DNA from: Actinomortierella ambigua
Taxonomy: Eukaryota; Mortierellomycota; Mortierellomycetes; Mortierellales; Mortierellaceae
Direction: 5' to 3'
DNA: 42,182 nt
NCBI GenBank assembly: GCA_016098155.1
Contig: JAAAJB010000304.1
Span: 1 to 42,182 of the forward strand
The notes beneath the pieces are model-generated. The model was not told where the DNA came from. It made no database searches and saw only the letters and a program-made list of their open reading frames with translations. Positions 19,855 through 29,409 of the stretch are shown piece after piece. Within the stretch, counting starts at the first letter, position 1. Each line of letters starts with the position of its first letter. Position numbers and translations under genes: made by a program.

Positions 19855-20811
19855 ATGTCGGCCAACAGCGAAGTGAAGGTCTACCTCGACAAGCAGGAGT
19901 ATGGCAAGAAGGGTGTTCGTCTGTTGAAGGTCTACCGTGATGGCAACGTCCATTACGCCGAGGAGATGGTGGTGCGCGTGCTTCTGTCCGGCCCCGCCTT
20001 CACTACCTCGTACACGGAGGCGTCGAACAAGGCTGTTGTTGCTACCGACTCGATCAAGAACACCATCTACGTCAAGGCCAAGTTCTCCAAGGTTGTCGGC
20101 ACGATCGAGCTGTTTGCCGCTGAGCTGGGCAACCACTTTTTGGACCAGTACTCGTGGGTTGAGGCCGCCAACGTCTCGATCCAGCGCCTGCGCTGGGCCC
20201 GCATGATTGTCGATGGCAAGCCCCACCCCCACTCGTTCTGGCGCGATGGAACTGAGACCCGTGATACGAACGTGGTTGTCCGTCGGGCCTGCCCTGGCAA
20301 GCGTTCGTGCTTCATCAAGTCTGCGATTAACGATCTATTGGTGATGAAGACGACCGGTTCGTCCTTTGAGGACTTTGTCACGGATGAGTACCGTACCTTG
20401 CCCGATATGAAGGACCGCATCATGTCGACCTCGATCGACTGCAAGTGGGACTTTTTGCTGCCCTCCAACACCCCTGAGAACCTGCAGATCGCCCTCGATC
20501 AGATTCCCTTTGATGCCATCTTTGATTCGGTCCGTCAGGTCACCTGTGACACCTTCGCCAAGGATGAGTCTGCTTCGGTCCAGGCCACTCTGTACCTGAT
20601 GGCTGAGCAGACCATCAAGAACTGGAAGTGGGTCGAGAAGGTCTCGTATGCCCTGCCCAACAAGCACTACTTCCCCGTCGATCTGTCCTACTTCCGCGGC
20701 ACCAAGAACCTCCAGGAGCATGCCGATGTTTACCAGCCCATCATTGACCCTGCTGGATACATCACCGCCGTCGTCGCTCGCTCCCACGCCGGCCCTGCCT
20801 CCAAGATCTAA
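19855..20811 (+). CDS. UOX: Urate oxidase (uricase)
   Basis: Oxidises urate to 5-hydroxyisourate with O2, giving H2O2, in the purine degradation route that lets fungi use purines as nitrogen. Intronless, 318 aa, a normal length (about 300). The conserved VATDSIKNTIYVKAK strand, carrying the active-site Thr-Asp, is near residue 60, and the family signature (KTTGSSFEDFVTDEYRTLPD...R) is near residue 165. FLLPSNTPEN and the NKHYFPVDLS region near residue 270 are also typical. The protein ends in Ser-Lys-Ile, a variant of the SKL peroxisomal targeting signal, in line with peroxisomal uricases. A TATA box lies 130 nt upstream and an AATAAA motif at 20910-20915 may be its polyadenylation signal. 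No neighbouring purine gene is present. Confidence 0.97.
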   Translation: MSANSEVKVYLDKQEYGKKGVRLLKVYRDGNVHYAEEMVVRVLLSGPAFTTSYTEASNKAVVATDSIKNTIYVKAKFSKVVGTIELFAAELGNHFLDQYSWVEAANVSIQRLRWARMIVDGKPHPHSFWRDGTETRDTNVVVRRACPGKRSCFIKSAINDLLVMKTTGSSFEDFVTDEYRTLPDMKDRIMSTSIDCKWDFLLPSNTPENLQIALDQIPFDAIFDSVRQVTCDTFAKDESASVQATLYLMAEQTIKNWKWVEKVSYALPNKHYFPVDLSYFRGTKNLQEHADVYQPIIDPAGYITAVVARSHAGPASKI

Positions 20812-21719
20812 GTTATACAGAACCAAAAAAAAAAAAGATAAAAAGAAAAAAAGAGAGGAGAGGAGCTTAGAGCAACTGCATGAATATGCACTATACCACT
20901 TTTCTTCGAAATAAACACAAAAACAAAGAAAACGATTGTACATACACATTCGCCCACGGGAAACCAGAGAATCCAACTTTTGTTTTCATTAGTCATGGGA
21001 AGAACCATGGAAAGAAGAGCAGGAGAACCTTTTCTCTTTTAGACTACTTGTTGTGAGGTAGAAGTGGGTGGTAGTCTTCGTCTGATCGTCATGAAGCGTT
21101 TGATACCATTTTCCTTCTTTGGGCGAGGTGAGAAGGCCGTTGCGTTTGTTGATCGAAGAAATAAAATACGGGGAGGGGGGAGAGGAGGGTGGGGATGGAC
21201 ACCTGATGACTCGGCGGTAAAACACAGCATGTATATACAAGATGCAGTTGACTCCCCCTGCGGGGACAAACTTGTGTCAGTGTCTAGACTCAAGCAAGGT
21301 AATTCCTTGTTTCTTACTCAAACAAGGCCAAGAGAGTGACGCCAACAATCAAAAACCGTGGGGAACAATTGAATTGTACGGTGTTAGGGTACCCTGTTCT
21401 ATATACCCAACTCTGTTTCTGTCTAAACCAAAAAAATCCATCAATCTTGCATAAGAGTATCCTTGAGGACAAGTCGGATAGAGAATGCAATGCAACAGAA
21501 CACAAACTCACATAAGGAAAAGAGAGGTTTTTTTTTGAATTATATTTGTATTTCTAATGCAACTATTTGTACAGAGTGCCATAGGCATTGTTGAGAAGGG
21601 AAATTACATGGCGGTGGGGGAAGCGAGAAGGATATTTTTTTGGGTAAAAGGTGCTTTTTTTTTTCTGGGAAATGGGGAATTAGGTGAAAAGAGGGTAGGA
21701 GGAGAGGAAGAGCCGCATC
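20812..21719. other. Intergenic region between convergent genes
   Basis: About 900 nt holding the 3' flanks of uricase (plus) and of the 183-aa protein gene (minus). It is A-rich just after the uricase stop and T-rich near 21525-21665, as expected for 3' UTRs. Open frames are under 115 codons, without a recognisable domain. Confidence 0.55.
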
Positions 21720-22271
21720 TTAGTAGGACAGAGGAGGCTTCTCAAGACCAAGGATCTGGGTGACGCTGGCACGGCGAGGACGCTCTGGGGGAGGAGGGAT
21801 GGGCATGCCCTCTTCGTTGTGGGTGATGCCCTGAGCGGCCTGGTCCTCTCGCAGCTTGTCCATAAACTCTGCCTGGGCACGAGCAATGTCGGCATAGGGG
21901 CCCTTGATCTCGGACGAGCGGCGACGGCTGTAGACGTACTCATCGTCGTCAATGTTGGCACGGGTGCGAGAGTGCGAGCGCGAGCGCGAGCGAGATCGCA
22001 GACGATCGGCAAAGGCTGCCAGGGAGGAGCGGCGGCTGGCCTTGGAGTCCATCGACGTTGTCGTGTCAGTCTTGTCGAGGTTCAATCCGCTCTTGTGGGC
22101 CGTCTTCTGGTCCTCGGCAAAGCCGATGCGGGTCACATCATGGGCACGGCCGCGCTCGGTGGCCTGGCGCTCGAGGTGGATGCGGACTGGCGATTCAGGG
22201 GCGGCTTCGGTGCGAGCATGCTGCTCGACGATGGTGGGAAGCTCTTGGTGGTCGTTCTGGGGCTGGGTCAT
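21720..22271 (-). CDS. Unknown Arg/Ser-rich small protein
   Basis: Single-exon protein of 183 aa; I do not recognise the family. It is hydrophilic and probably largely disordered, with no signal peptide or membrane segment. Visible features: three basic-serine motifs that fit protein kinase A sites (RRSS near 80, RRRSS near 117, RRAS near 166), a short RSRSRSRS run near 92-99, a DDDEY acidic turn, a likely helix at 126-145 (ADIARAQAEFMDKLREDQAA), a Pro-rich PIPPPPERP segment and a compact C-terminal motif VTQILGLEKPPLSY. The codon bias (C/G ending) and a well-placed TATA box 170 nt upstream suggest a real, well-expressed gene. A stress- or nutrient-regulated phosphoprotein is possible but is only inference. 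Confidence 0.75.
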   Translation of the reverse strand: MTQPQNDHQELPTIVEQHARTEAAPESPVRIHLERQATERGRAHDVTRIGFAEDQKTAHKSGLNLDKTDTTTSMDSKASRRSSLAAFADRLRSRSRSRSHSRTRANIDDDEYVYSRRRSSEIKGPYADIARAQAEFMDKLREDQAAQGITHNEEGMPIPPPPERPRRASVTQILGLEKPPLSY

Positions 22272-22440
22272 GGTAGATTGGTTGGTTTGGTTGGTGTTTG
22301 TGGAGTGTGGGGTTTGAATGGGTGTAGTCTTGGGGAGGAGGCTTTAAGCTTTTGGTTGGCTTGGCTTGGGTTGGCTTGGGTTGTTGTGTTGCTTGATGAT
22401 GAAGATGGAGGAAAAAAAAAAAAGGTGTAAGGTTGGTCGC

Positions 22441-22447
22441 TTTTATA
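22441..22447 (-). promoter_or_regulatory. TATA box of the 183-aa protein gene
   Basis: TATAAAA on the minus strand, 170 nt before the start codon at 22271. The leader between them is rich in CCAA/CAAC repeats, a sequence type seen in 5' UTRs of well-expressed fungal genes. Confidence 0.55.
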
Positions 22448-24151
22448 CACCGTGGGTCTGTGGGCGCACCGATGGTCGAGTTTGTGTGCCTTCCTTTTTG
22501 GGACAACCTCCAGACATGACATAACTTATCCGAAACCGAGAAACTCCGCTCAATTTCTACTATTGGTAGCTCACGAGGCCCATTCCCCCACCCATCCCCA
22601 CCTATTTCTGTCTTCCTTTTGCGACACCACCGAAACAGCTTCTCGGATCCTAATTGCGAAAGGGACGTGGACAATTGGTTCTTCGAGCACAATCCTATCC
22701 ATCTCTACCTCCTCATCGGCATTTGGGCCATGGGTGCTCCCTCTCTTTCTATTTCGCTCTCTCTTTCACTCTCATACTCTCTCACACACTCTCTCATTCA
22801 CTTTCTTTCACACTCTGTTTCTCTCGAATCTCTTGTTGTCGAGAGTGGGGAGAAAGGAGGGAGATCTGTGAGAGAGAGAGGGAGAGAGAGAGAGAGGGGA
22901 AAAGGCAGTGAACCAATCACTGCTGCCAAGAGAGACTTCTTCTGCACCTTCTGTGTTCAACATACGTGTCGCATGCCACGATCTGTTTGTCACGCCCAAG
23001 CACCATGGCCAATTGGCTGCAGATGAGTCAACAGCGACAATAGAAAAACTGACATTCTCGTCGTTAGGCAAAAAGTGATCAACTGGTTATCTTTTTTTTG
23101 AAAGGCGGGTCCTTCTAGAAGGCCCCATGACCTAACCGCAGTGAACTGCGATTTTGGACTTGAAATTTAGGTTTGACCCAAAAAAAGCAACCAACAGAAT
23201 TCAAGGAAAAACAATGTTACCGAGTCCAGCAGGGCCTTGCCCACCTCTTTCCCTTTGGAAACTTTGTCTCCTAACCAATCTTCATATGAAGGAGTCAGTG
23301 CTATCGGAGTAAAGTTCTTGCTTATTTTATTATAAATGACGGAGAGGGCTTGCATAACGTAGGGGTACTACGTAGTGCCAGGAGAGAGGGCGACGAAGTA
23401 AAAAGTTTGTTGGGGATTGGCACCATGCATAAACACTCGGACCCTCGGATACTCCCTCCCTGGGCTGTCACAGTATGTCATGCCGAAAAAAAATTAGACT
23501 CCGCAAACGCCCAGGACTTGATTTGAAATTCCCATCTTGAGAACTTGCCAGCACCTTCCCTGTGACAAATCTCACCCTGGTGGCTATGGCCCGCGAAAAG
23601 TCTAAACTCCAGCCAAACACCGCCACTCATTAAGACAAACAGAGATGGGCACCCTAAAAACTCAGTTACGAGCAAAAAGCAACACACATGCATAGAAACC
23701 TGCACCCCACAATTGCCTTCCCAAGTCTTCGACCTAACCCTGTTTTGTTTAAGCATCTGGGTCTGTTTGGACGCCGACATGTTCAATTAGACTATTGCAT
23801 GATCACTTGACGAGAAAAGAAGGTAAAGAAGGGACAGAGAGGGTCTGCGGCATGCGGCCGAGAGTACAACTGGTAGACTACATTGTTTTTTTTTTTTTTC
23901 CTGCGAGACAAAAAGAGGGTCCAACGCTGCTTCCTACGCCCTATTCATTCACATGTTTAAGACAAGGCGTCTATATTCGAAGCTTTCCTATGAGTTTCAT
24001 ATGCGCTACCACGGAATTCCGTTGGACATTTTGACACAGCCTCCCTCGTCCCGTTCTTCCCTCCTGCTCAGCCCGAAAAGTGTGACTGCTCGAGACATCC
24101 CAAAAATCATGCAGCCAAAAAACGTTGTTCCAAGGAACAACAATCGGCAAC
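22448..24151. other. Divergent intergenic region
   Basis: About 1.7 kb between the 183-aa protein gene (minus) and CRIPT (plus). It holds a CT-rich/CTCACA tract at 22735-22820, a GA-rich tract at 22868-22900 and a poly-T run near 23885. No open frame over 140 codons has a recognisable domain or coding-like composition. It should contain the CRIPT promoter at its right end. Confidence 0.5.
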
Positions 24152-24926
24152 ATGGTTTGCGCAAAGTGTATGGATGAATTACACTGAATGGAACGCCATG
24201 GAAACAATATGGTGTTTGCACCACTATTACGCCAGGAAACCTAGTTTTATCCTATTTGCTCATCTTATTCTCTATCGCGTCGCCTCCCCTCTTTAGGTGA
24301 AAAGAAGCTGGCGAAGCTGGCCACCAAGGATACATACAAGGATGGCACATCAAAGACAGTAGGATCAGCAGCAGGATCATCGAAAAAAGCAGCATCGGGC
24401 GCAGGCACTAGCACAAGCGGTGGACGCGTCATTGGCGAGAACAAGTTACTGAGCAAAAAGCGAGTGTATGTTGTTTGACCCGCTTGAGCGCTTCTATCGC
24501 CTCTCTATCTCCCATCGTCAATGGCAATGATTGGCACAGATGGAAAGCAGCAAAGGAAAAAGAACAAGAAGAAGAAGAGGAAAAAAAGAGTCATAGACTT
24601 TTGCCCACAAAGGATATTGACTAATTCTTGGATCTGTTGCGTTTGGATTTTATAACAGAACTGCCAAGTTCAACCCTTACGCTACGTCAAAATGCAAGAC
24701 ATGCAAATCAAGAATCCACCAGGAAGGGGCGATATACTGTCAAGGTATGGCATGTGGCGCGACTCGCGAACCATTTATGGTTTAAATCGGGGTTTTTTCC
24801 TTCTCATGCTTACCCACATTCATACCTTTCTATCATACTATAGGGTGCGCATACAAAGCAGGTCTTTGTGCGATGTGCGGGACAATAATGTTGGATACTT
24901 CAAAGTACACCATGTCAGCCAAATAG
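24152..24926 (+). CDS. CRIPT: CRIPT family cysteine-rich protein
   Basis: Small zinc-binding protein conserved from fungi to animals. In animals it was first found as a PDZ (PSD-95) binder; its core role has been tied to the minor spliceosome. Four exons: 24152-24167, 24297-24465, 24659-24744 and 24844-24926, giving 117 aa with consistent phases and GT(A)TG-type donors. The N-terminus MVCAKCEKKLAKLATKDTYK has the first CxxC; the C-terminal half has CKTC, then IHQEGAIYCQGCAYKAGLC and AMCG, that is, paired CxxC knuckles in the usual order. ENKLLSKK in the middle matches the family. Against the about 101-aa animal protein there is an extra Ser/Gly/Ala-rich insert near residues 28-46. The C-terminus ends MSAK, not the animal PDZ-binding tail. 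Nothing over 20 codons was visible without splicing. Confidence 0.95.
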
Positions 24927-25005
24927 CGTACTGGGAGACATAGGACAATCAAACCACCTCAATACATGGAAAGAGAGCAATATATTAGGATGCTATCTGC
25001 AGATA

Positions 25006-27252
25006 TTATATTATGGGACGATTGACGACGACATCCTTTTTCAGAAGATGTGTAATATCGTCCGATCGATACAATTTGCTTGTTCGCTTGGAAACATACA
25101 ATCCGACGGCGAGCGAGACATACGCCATCTGGAAAGCCAGACCGCCGATCAGCTTGGCGAGGCTGACCTGGATGATGGACGTGTCGACTAGGAGCGCGCC
25201 CTGGGCGACATGGGGCTGGACTGTGGCCGTGTTGGTGTTTAACGTCGCTGCGACAATCTCTGTCAGCTTTTGTGTTGTCCAATTGGCGATGGGTATATTG
25301 AGTAACGGTACCTCAATGTCTTGATCGGCGTATTTTCGTCCGTGCATCCACATCCACATCATGGACAGCAGGCCTCGCCCCTCATTATCGCTCTTCTGCG
25401 CCATCGTCGTCTTTGTCCACCGGTCCATCCCCCGCAGGGTCCACCACAGATAGGTTGCCCCAGAATCGTTCAGCCGCACCACAGACTGGATGTTATACAA
25501 CCGTTGCGGTGTGTACGAGTTGATGTAGCCTGTGATGTTCCACGCCTCGGCCGTCACGTTACATGTCACGGCGTAGGCGTAGTTGGGCGAGTCCGAGTAG
25601 ATCATCTGAAAGGTTGGCGGACCAAAATCGAGGCGACTGGTGGTTATCAGGCTGTAGACTGTGACATACTCTTGGTCGTCCCGGTCAAACGCTTGATTGC
25701 CGTCCGCATAGAAGCCCCAGTACTGAGCATGAGCTCGCCCTTTGGGGATGGTGGCATTGAACGGTCCGAGCGATACCGTTCGGTTGTCGTCAAAACCAAT
25801 GGGGCTGCTGAGCGGCGTGCCGAGCTCAATGTTGGTCATCTGGCGACAGAGGGGGGTGACGCTGAATCCGCGCACTTTTTCGACATAGACGTCCATCGGT
25901 TGGCTCGACTGTAGGATCGGCGCCCAAAAATGTTTGCCCTGGAACGGTGTCAGCTGCCACTTGCCGAGATTGCCGATCGATCCTTGCTGGACAAACGAGT
26001 CAAAGATGCTGCCGTCCTGATAGCCAAAGTTGATGTTGTCTTCTTCCCTCCACGGTATATCCAGGAGGGTGATGTTGGCCGACGGTTCTTGGTAGTTGTA
26101 TGGCAGTATGGACGTGGCCGAGGTGAGCCACAGATTGATGACCATGGCAAAGATGGCGATCAGTGTGAGGATGATGGAAATGAGGATAATTGACGGCGCC
26201 CGGATGCGAAATACCACCAGGATGGAGGACAAGGAAGGTGCAAGCCCCCAAAGATGCCGCAGATCTTTGGAATCCCAATGCCAGACAAGATCCTTGGTGA
26301 ACCATCTTGCCATAAAGTACAACATGGCGCCGTGGACGATCGAACATGCCGTGGCCCAATAAATGATACGCTGCTTCAGATCATCGCGGTTGCCCATGTA
26401 ACCGTCAATGACCTTGTCGGAAAGACCCACCAGCTGCAAAGTGACCACCATGAGAACAATGACACCAAAGAGCCCGAGCCGTGTGGAGAGCGACTCTTCG
26501 AACCGGAACGTCAGCTGCCCTGCGAAGAAGTCGTTGGACGAACGTGTACTCCAGTCCCTGCCTGCCCTTGCTGGGTTCTGTATCGGCTGGAAGGGTTGCT
26601 CCTCTTCCTGCCTTGGATCCCGACCGTCTTGACCAGTGTAGTTAAGCAAGAGATACTCTGATTGCTGGGATCCATGGGAGGATGGTCGTGGTGGGATAGG
26701 TGGTCGTGGTAGGATAGGTGGTCGTGGTGGGATGGGTGGCGGTGGTAGTGGCTGTGCTGTGGCTGTTGCAGTGGCTGTTGTTATTGGCGATGTGCCTCCC
26801 GATAATGCAGTTGCAGGTGATCCCAACGAGGCTACCGACAAGCTTACGAGCTCGAGAGTCTCTCCTGGATAATAGGGGATCCTCGGTGGCTCGTACCTAA
26901 AAGGGGGGTGGGGTGTGTGGTGTCGACATGATCATCAAAGTTTACTCTTTTCAGGGGTTAGTCACTCGTTCGCTTCGAAAGTCGAAGACTCTATTTAGCG
27001 CACAAATGAACAAAAAAGAGCATCTGGACAAAAAACAACAACAACAACAACAAAAAAAAAATCAAAAACATACTCTTGAACAAAAGCATCCGTCATGAAC
27101 GGGACTGGAGCACCATCTAACAGCACTCTGCTCACGTTCGGGAAGGAGTCGAGGATATTCTGTAGCGGGACATATCGTTGTCCTGTCTCGGCATCTGTGT
27201 ACACAAAAATCTTGACACGCTCGTTGCCGTATCGAAATTCTTGATAGAGCAT
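25006..27252 (-). CDS. Four-TM glycoprotein with N-terminal module, unknown function
   Basis: Two exons, 27252-27074 and 26896-25006, give 689 aa. Exon 1 and the start of exon 2 encode a compact soluble module of about 75 residues (MLYQEFRYGNERVKIFVYTD ... EYEPPRIPYYPGETLEL). Then come an Ala/Thr run, a proline-arginine-rich linker (about 108-132) and four hydrophobic segments near 199-220, 237-259, 292-318 and 639-661. Between the third and fourth lies a loop of about 320 residues with about seven N-glycosylation sequons, so it is probably lumenal or extracellular. The cytosolic tail is short and basic. The long open frame has no ATG near its 5' end, which is why the spliced start is needed. 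I do not recognise the family. The topology suggests a plasma- or endomembrane receptor-like protein; that is inference. It converges on CRIPT with 79 nt between stops. Confidence 0.8.
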
Positions 27253-28161
27253 CGTCAACTTTGCACGTGGGTTGTGCTTTTCTTTTCTTCGGGTGACGAT
27301 AGATGAAAAATGAGTGTTAAGGATGGTAAAGTGTGTCTTGCTTAGTCTCTTTTGTCCATTTGGTGAGGTTTTGCGGGGTGGGAGAGGAAGAAAGTAGCAG
27401 TAGCGAGCGATGAGGGACTTTTGGATAGGGTCGTTGAGGACAGATAGCGGGGGAGGGGGATCAGTGAGAGGGGTGTGCAAAGTAGGAGGATGGACACAGG
27501 GGAAAGAAAAGAAAAGAAATTGGCTTGTGTAGCAGACACAAAAAAGCATTTACAAGCACCACCTACCCAAAAAGCCATCGTATGAGAGGAGGGGAGTGTG
27601 CCAAGGTACACTAAAGATAGAGCGGGGAGAGAGACGGAGAAAAGACACTGCCACATGAACCTAGATGTCCTCTAAGGTGGGAACAGGCGAGGAAAGTGGA
27701 AGGGACAGGGGTCATTGCGGCACTGTTTTGATGGGGCGGGGTAGGAGTGAGGGACATCATTGCTGGGAAAGGGACCATGTTCTTGGCTCGTTTTCGATTG
27801 GACAGTGCCATGGAGCTTGTGCGTAGTCATGCTGGATAGGCGAGGTTCTTCCATCAGGTGAAAAGTGCGGCTTTTGTCTAGTGCAGGCAGACTAGACCAG
27901 ACACCTGTTCTTGTCTCTCATTCTTTGTCTCTACTCCCGCGTCGTGGTCGTGATTTTTTTCAGGTACAGTGTGTCGCGCCCTCTCTCTGCGCGCCACGAG
28001 TCTCCAGCCCAATCCCAATCTCCCACACAAGTGGACCGCAGTGACTGTCCAATGAAGGGGACCGTCGCCCCCCTTTTTGTCCAGGCCTTTCCCTTTCTAC
28101 CTTCAGCTCTTCTCGCACCACCACCACTACCAAGACACGCACCCACGCAAGCACGCGAGAC
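27253..28161. other. Divergent promoter region
   Basis: About 900 nt between the divergent four-TM protein gene (minus) and SPC2 (plus). No open frame shows coding character; the frames at 27342-27656 and 27911-28243 are short and unrelated to any family I know. Both promoters should lie here. No clear TATA box was seen. Confidence 0.5.
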
Positions 28162-29270
28162 ATGGCAGCAGACTCCGCGAGTACGACTGTCATTACACCA
28201 GACACACTCCCAACCACGGGGTAGCACAATGAACTCGCCGTGATGATGAGCAAAAGGCCAAGTCCACTAATTCATGGTGCTTGATTCACATTGTAGACAA
28301 AGTTTTCAAGGTCGACAAGTCCAGCCTGATGGACCTCAAGAATGCATGCGACGATGCCCTCAGAGAGGTATTTGCTCAGAAGCAACTGCAACCACACTAT
28401 AGCGAGGCTTTTCTCCACACCTCTCCAGAGCTAGAAAACTTATTCTTCGAGCTTGGCCTTTGCAACTTTCCTTCCTTCCTTTCTCTACGTGATCGGATAG
28501 TTCCTTGAGCAAAAGTCTGGCTATCGTCAGAGTCACAAGCATACGGATATCCGACTTGCACTAGGCTACATTGGATGCATCTTCGCCGCTGCTGGATCTT
28601 ACTACGGATACATTCACCCTTTTGAGGAGCCCAAGACGAAGCTTTACACCTTTATCAGCGTTGCTCTGTAAGCTTTGGTGATTGAACTTCGCGATGACCT
28701 TCATGATGAACACTCCTGTCAATGTCAACTTTGTGAGCAAGCAAGTGAACGACGTCTACAATAGCTAACCAAATTTTGTCAAATTAGGTACTACCTGTTC
28801 AATGTCCTGATGTGGGCTTACTCGTACTTCTTCGAGAAGAACGCTGTGTTCACCGGATCCAAGACCACCTCTGTAAGCAATCAGGGCAAAAAAAGAAAAA
28901 GCAAAATGGACAGAAGAGGCGCTTGATATCTGTTCTTGCCACTAACTCTGTCACCTCACTTTCCAATGTTGCCTATTTTTTATTTTATGTTTATTTTTTA
29001 TTATCTACGGAATAGAACGCGTCCCACTCGATTGTTGCCAGCTCAAGCGTGAAGAGCTTTACCCCCTTCTATGATCTGGATCTGAGCGTGTCAATCACGC
29101 CCAACTCAACTTCGGCCTCTTCATCCAAGGCCAAGGCCAAGGTCGCCAATCAGACCTTCTCCACATCATTTGGATCGTGGTTCGATGAGGACGGTGTGTT
29201 GGTTCGTGAGATCTTTGAGGAAGACCTTCGTCGCTTTATCGCCAACACGGAGGCTACTCACATGGAGTAA
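28162..29270 (+). CDS. SPC2: Signal peptidase complex subunit 2
   Basis: Non-catalytic ER-membrane subunit of the signal peptidase complex; it helps the complex bind the Sec61 translocon. Five exons: 28162-28180, 28297-28367, 28501-28667, 28788-28872 and 29016-29270, giving 198 aa (yeast 178, human 226). The body matches the family: a short N-terminal cytosolic part (ACDDALREFLEQKSGYRQSH), TM1 near 47-67 preceded by DIRLALGYI, a short YIHPFEEPK lumenal turn, TM2 near 78-101, and a C-terminal cytosolic domain ending in a helical EDLRRFIANTEATHME. Branch sites such as GCTAACC at 28764 support the introns. Exon 1 (six codons, donor GTACGA) is my best guess; another upstream start is possible. 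It is convergent with RTF1, 139 nt between stops. Confidence 0.9.
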
Positions 29271-29409
29271 AGGGTATCTGTAGAACAATCACATTGTCCC
29301 TTAGTCGTTGTGTTTCAATTTTCAAGCACCTTTTTTATTTTGTAAATGAATGAGAAGCTAAAACCGGCTTTATTGCGAGGAACAAGAGGTAGAATAGCCA
29401 TAGGGTGAA

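Noticed and set aside
25006..26841. Treating the four-TM protein as a single exon starting at 26841
   Set aside because: That start codon is TTG. The frame extends upstream to an acceptor at 26897-26898, and exon 1 from 27252 joins in phase and adds a proper ATG.
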